In this document: positions 60,896 through 64,000 of the stretch, in pieces
Position numbering within the stretch: the stretch's first letter is position 1
Layout of the letters: every line of letters starts with the position of its first letter
Origin: Sphingomonas sp. Leaf33
GTDB lineage: Bacteria; Pseudomonadota; Alphaproteobacteria; Sphingomonadales; Sphingomonadaceae
Direction of reading: 5' to 3'
Assembly: GCF_001421785.1 (NCBI RefSeq)
Contig: NZ_LMLB01000001.1
Location: 2,234,281 to 2,298,280 of the forward strand
DNA: 64,000 nt
Made by a program: the position numbers and the translations under genes
The notes under the pieces: generated by a model
What the model was told of the DNA's origin: nothing
What the model saw: the letters and a program-made list of their open reading frames with translations, nothing else
The model's database searches: none

Positions 60896-62233
60896 ATGTT
60901 TGCAGACCGCGAGAAGAGCGAAGCCGCCGTACGAAACCGCACATCGGTCACCGATGCCGGGTACGACCGCCCATCGATGCTCGCCCCGCTCCGGCCGCTG
61001 CGCTACGCGGCGAGCCCGCTCGGGCTGCGCAGGTCGGAACGCCCGAGCGCAAGCGGGATTACCGCTGCGGAGAACGCCGCCGTGCGCGACCTGTCGCACG
61101 GCCGCGTCGACCTCCACGCAATCGGCGCCAGCGTCCACCATGTCGCGGAAACTCACCCGCGTCTGACCGCGGTCGGCGCCCGTTCATTGACACAGGGTCG
61201 CCAGGCGCTGATCGGCGACCCCGCCGACCGCGGGCACGAGATCTGGCATCTGGCGCAGCAGGCGATGGGCGCAGTACGCCCGACGACCATCATCGGCGGC
61301 GCGCCGGTCAATGCCGATGCGCGGCTGGAGGCCGATGCCGATCGGATGGGCGCCGCGATCACGCGGGCGGCGACACCCGCGACAGCGTCGTCCGCCACGA
61401 TATCGACCATAGCGATGGCGAGCCCTAGCGAAGCGATCCAGCGTCAGGTCAAAAAGTTCAAATCGGAAAGTATCATGCGTGAGCCACCGATCCCGGACTT
61501 GCTCAATTCCCTTGATTACGCAAAGTTCAAAGAAACCAAACCGCAGATACAGAAGCGGATAACGGAAAGAACATCTAATCCAAAGAAAAACAAGACGCCG
61601 ATGCCGAAATCTATCGAAGCGACGATCGCACCCAACGTCTTCGGGCAAACCGCATTAAAGCGCAAAACACACAAGAGTGGCGTCGTTGGCAAGATTGGAA
61701 TTGACAGCCTGTATCTCGAGTCTAAAAATTACGATGTGTACGAGGGCGGCCATTTGATACCACACGAGATCTGGACATCATCGGACCCACAAGCCCACTT
61801 GGCCGACGACTACGTCAATCTCGTTCCGATGTCCCGAAACTTGAATGTCGGTACTGCCGAAAACACATGGAAAAATGCCGAAGGGAAGATAACTCAGCAT
61901 TGGAAGAACAATAATACCTTCACTGTGAAGGTGAAGGTCGATACACCGCGGACCAAACTTCATCACTATGGCAGATTGGCCGAGGTATTCGATCTCAGTC
62001 TGAAAAACATAAACGACGCATATAAAACGGTCGAGCTATGGAACTGGATGCCGGCATCGATCGAAGCGGAAGAAACTACGAACACTATTACGTTCAGCTC
62101 CGTATTTGAAAACGCGAGCCATAATGTTCATGGAGCGATCTCATCGGGAGGCGAGCTCGTCAGCGTGTTGAAGGAAACGCCGATCTGGAACCGGTGCGAC
62201 ATCGACCTGCAAGACGATTTGCTCGACCTGTGA
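60896..62233 (+). CDS. probable eCIS cargo toxin: HExxH (DUF4157-like) domain and C-terminal non-specific nuclease domain
   Basis: This 445-residue protein follows the ATPase fragment by 4 nt. Residues about 70-155 match the DUF4157-type region of injection-system-associated proteins: SVHHVAETHPRLTAVGARSLTQG, then the zinc-protease motif HEIWH (114-118) and LEADADRMG (a third acidic ligand near 145). After about residue 181 the DNA becomes A/T-rich and the chain Lys/Asn-rich. This part has GGHLIPH (284-290), NLVPM (308-312) and a following Asn and Glu/Trp, the pattern of beta-beta-alpha-metal DNA/RNA non-specific endonucleases. No signal peptide is present. No immunity gene is evident downstream. 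The nuclease activity is inferred. Confidence 0.75.
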   Translation: MFADREKSEAAVRNRTSVTDAGYDRPSMLAPLRPLRYAASPLGLRRSERPSASGITAAENAAVRDLSHGRVDLHAIGASVHHVAETHPRLTAVGARSLTQGRQALIGDPADRGHEIWHLAQQAMGAVRPTTIIGGAPVNADARLEADADRMGAAITRAATPATASSATISTIAMASPSEAIQRQVKKFKSESIMREPPIPDLLNSLDYAKFKETKPQIQKRITERTSNPKKNKTPMPKSIEATIAPNVFGQTALKRKTHKSGVVGKIGIDSLYLESKNYDVYEGGHLIPHEIWTSSDPQAHLADDYVNLVPMSRNLNVGTAENTWKNAEGKITQHWKNNNTFTVKVKVDTPRTKLHHYGRLAEVFDLSLKNINDAYKTVELWNWMPASIEAEETTNTITFSSVFENASHNVHGAISSGGELVSVLKETPIWNRCDIDLQDDLLDL

Positions 62234-62260
62234 CCCAAGTCGCCCGACGCAGTGGACCGA

Positions 62261-62641
62261 TCAGTGTTTCAGCCCGGCCTTCAGCTCATACCGCCCGTCG
62301 GTCATGTCGCCGAACAGGTCGCTGACCGCAGGGTGATCGACCGGTTCCTCGCTGTCGTCGCGCACCAGGTTCTGCTGGCTGACATAGGCGGTGTAGGTCG
62401 ACTCGTCGTTCTCGGCGAGCAGATGATAGAAGGGCTGGTCCTTGCGCGGGCGGCTGCCCTCAGGGATCGCCTGATACCATTCCTCGCTGTTGGCGAAGAC
62501 CGGGTCGACGTCGAAGATGACGCCGCGGAAGTCGAGCATCCGGTGGCGCACGACCTCCCCGATCCCGAACCGCGCCGTGGCGACGCTGGGCATGGGGACG
62601 CCCGTCTCGAGGATATCGGTGGAGGAGATGCTACGATTCAT
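62261..62641 (-). CDS. hspQ: heat shock protein HspQ
   Basis: This 126-residue protein of the YccV/HspQ family contains ARFGIGEVVRHRMLDFRGVIFDVDPVFANSEEWYQAIP and RKDQPFYHLLAENDESTYTAYVSQQNL. In E. coli it affects DnaA turnover and Lon specificity. The ATG at 62641 gives a short N-terminal extension; the ATG at residue 17 (62593) is an alternative. It is convergent with the toxin gene, 27 nt apart. No heat-shock promoter could be assigned. Confidence 0.93.
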   Translation of the reverse strand: MNRSISSTDILETGVPMPSVATARFGIGEVVRHRMLDFRGVIFDVDPVFANSEEWYQAIPEGSRPRKDQPFYHLLAENDESTYTAYVSQQNLVRDDSEEPVDHPAVSDLFGDMTDGRYELKAGLKH

Positions 62642-62775
62642 GCACCCAAGTTAGGCACGTTTTCGCAATGCACAAGCATGACGCTTGCACGCATCTGAAA
62701 GCTTCGCTAAGCGCGCCCCTCACGACCCGCCCCGGGGCCTTTTCACGAAGGTGACGCCCGGCGCAAACCCCTCGC

Positions 62776-62865
<90 letters not shown>

Positions 62866-62973
62866 CTTACCTTATGATATCGAGATCGGGTGCGAGCTCG
62901 TAAATTGCTCGTGAACTGCCACGCCGTCAGACGGGGCCGGCTGTCGCCGACCCCGCTGCCCGCCGTGGCGTCT

Positions 62974-62999
62974 CCTCAGCTTGCTTGCGCGAGCTGAGG
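62974..62999. terminator. hairpin downstream of the TonB receptor gene
   Basis: CCTCAGCT and AGCTGAGG form a perfect 8-bp stem with a 10-nt loop, 11 nt after the stop codon of the minus-strand receptor gene. It has no U-run. It may terminate that transcript before the tRNA gene. Confidence 0.5.
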
Positions 63000-63009
63000 G
63001 CGCCCGCGT

Positions 63010-64000
63010 TTAGAACTGGAACGCAACCCTTCCGTACAGGAACCGGCCGTTGAAACCGAACGGCGACAGCTGGCTGTACGGCAGGAAATAGCTGTTCGGG
63101 GTAAAGCCCGGGGCGCCGGTCGCGCCGCCGGTGGGCAGGCGATCGGGATAGGTGTCGAACACGTTGTCCGCACCGACCGCCAGCGTCACCTCCTTGATCG
63201 GGTGCACGCGCACCTCGACGTCGGTCACCCATTTCGGCGTCAGCTTGAAGTCGCCGGCGACCGTACCGAGCGGGGCGGTCAGCGCGCCGTTCACCGCGGT
63301 CCAGACTGTCCCGAAGCGGTTGGCGCGCACGGTCGCGCCGATCGGGCCCAGATCCCAGTCGGCCGACAGGTTCAGCTTCGTGCGCGGCTGCGAATCGGTC
63401 AGGCGGAAGCTTTCCTGGCGCCCGAACAGCGGAGATCCCTGGAGCAGCGGGTTGGGCAGCACGGCCCGGTTGATGATCTTCGTCGTGTTGTAGTTGTACC
63501 CCGCGGTCAGCACGAAGCGGCCCACGCCGAATTCGGGCAGGCGATAGGTGCCGATCACGTCGACGCCCTGCGTGCGGGTGTCGACGCCGTTGACGAAGAA
63601 GCGCGCCGAGGTGACGCCGTTGATCCCCGCCCCGGTCAGCAGGTTGACGACGGCGGTGCCGGTCAGGTTCTCGGTAAGCGTCACCCGGTCCTTGATCCGG
63701 ATGTTGTAATAGTCCGCGGTCAGGCTGAAGCCGGTGAACGGGTTGAGCGTCACGCCGCCGGCGAAGTTCAGCGCCTTCTCCGGTTCCAGCTGCTTGCCGC
63801 CCAGCGCCAGCGCGACGCGGCTGGTCGCCGGCACCGTCACGATGTCGATCAGCGTCGGCACGCTGTTGATGACGGTGTTGTTGGTCGAGGTCGTCGTGAA
63901 GAACTGCTGCGCCAGGCTCGGCGCGCGGAAGCCGGTCGACACCGACCCGCGGATGGCGATGCCGTCGACCGGCTCGAACCGTGCGGCGACCTTGCCGTTC
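63010..64000 (-). CDS. TonB-dependent outer-membrane receptor (C-terminal part, runs off window end)
   Basis: This is the last 330 residues of a TonB-dependent receptor barrel: GSVSTGFRAPSLAQQFFTT, PEKALNFAGGVTLNPFTGFSLTADYYNIRIKDRV, alternating amphipathic strands, VGADNVFDTYPDRLP (the conserved D-N-hf-dk-P motif) and a terminal aromatic VAFQF, which is the outer-membrane insertion signal. The plug, TonB box and signal peptide lie beyond base 64000. The ligand cannot be told. Such receptors are numerous in sphingomonads. Confidence 0.95.
   Translation of the reverse strand, partial: NGKVAARFEPVDGIAIRGSVSTGFRAPSLAQQFFTTTSTNNTVINSVPTLIDIVTVPATSRVALALGGKQLEPEKALNFAGGVTLNPFTGFSLTADYYNIRIKDRVTLTENLTGTAVVNLLTGAGINGVTSARFFVNGVDTRTQGVDVIGTYRLPEFGVGRFVLTAGYNYNTTKIINRAVLPNPLLQGSPLFGRQESFRLTDSQPRTKLNLSADWDLGPIGATVRANRFGTVWTAVNGALTAPLGTVAGDFKLTPKWVTDVEVRVHPIKEVTLAVGADNVFDTYPDRLPTGGATGAPGFTPNSYFLPYSQLSPFGFNGRFLYGRVAFQF

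Noticed and set aside
47662..62233. Possible prophage or tailocin derived from a prophage
   Set aside because: Tail-type genes only; no head, terminase, integrase, lysis or attachment sites. The LysM hub, DUF4255 and PAAR genes with an HExxH toxin fit an eCIS better.

Overview
The window is high-GC alphaproteobacterial chromosome, most likely from a Sphingomonas-type organism (Sphingomonadaceae). This rests on the gene content (TonB-dependent receptor, ThiS-ThiG fusion, carbonic anhydrase/SulP/Mrp genes, many ATGA/GTGA overlaps) and on two copies of a dispersed inverted repeat built on CCGTTCGSSCTGAGCKTGTCGAAG, which I associate with sphingomonad genomes. The species is not identifiable from sequence reading alone.

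Layout. 1-2.8 kb: a minus-strand operon for 3-oxoacid CoA-transferase in which scoA and scoB are separated by an NTF2-like exported protein and a class-IIIB acid phosphatase. 2.9-14.5 kb: housekeeping and stress genes (VIT transporter, CsbD, thiSG, aroQ, accBC, ArsC-like, phospholipase D-like, acyl-CoA dehydrogenase with its MerR regulator, hisI, a glycosyltransferase). 14.6-25 kb: purF-SDR, serine hydrolase, CFA synthase, photolyase, CDP-alcohol phosphatidyltransferase, an Hsp70-like protein, DUF2147 and an M28 peptidase. 25-30.6 kb: an RNase H-like protein, a flavoprotein, a TetR regulator with a clear promoter/operator, and an OmpR/EnvZ-type two-component pair. 30.7-33.7 kb: a carbonic anhydrase - SulP transporter - carbonic anhydrase cluster (bicarbonate handling). 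33.7-43.5 kb: a DAACS symporter, a six-gene Mrp Na+/H+ antiporter operon, a second serine hydrolase and a CPA1 antiporter. 43.6-47.3 kb: a group of small envelope/stress genes (CsbD-like, PAS-LuxR, entericidin) behind a candidate EcfG-type promoter.

47.6-62.2 kb is the most interesting region: an extracellular contractile injection system (eCIS, Afp/PVC-like) on the plus strand. It holds a trio of paralogous unknown proteins, a DUF4255/Pvc16-type cap protein, one sheath, two tube proteins, a tail-assembly protein, a DUF6760-like protein, an Arg-rich disordered protein, a LysM hub adaptor, a hub and spike encoded separately, PAAR, gp25, a coiled-coil protein and a large baseplate protein. The baseplate gene runs, out of frame, straight into the C-terminal part of the AAA+ ATPase normally found at the other end of such operons. 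An internal deletion has therefore probably removed the rest of the baseplate gene, further baseplate, fibre and tape-measure genes, and the ATPase N-terminus. Immediately after comes a probable cargo toxin with an N-terminal HExxH (DUF4157-like) domain and an A/T-rich C-terminal DNA/RNA non-specific endonuclease-like domain.

The window closes with hspQ, a tRNA-Ser(CGA) gene and the 3' part of a TonB-dependent receptor gene. Assignments come from reading motifs by eye; no database search was possible.
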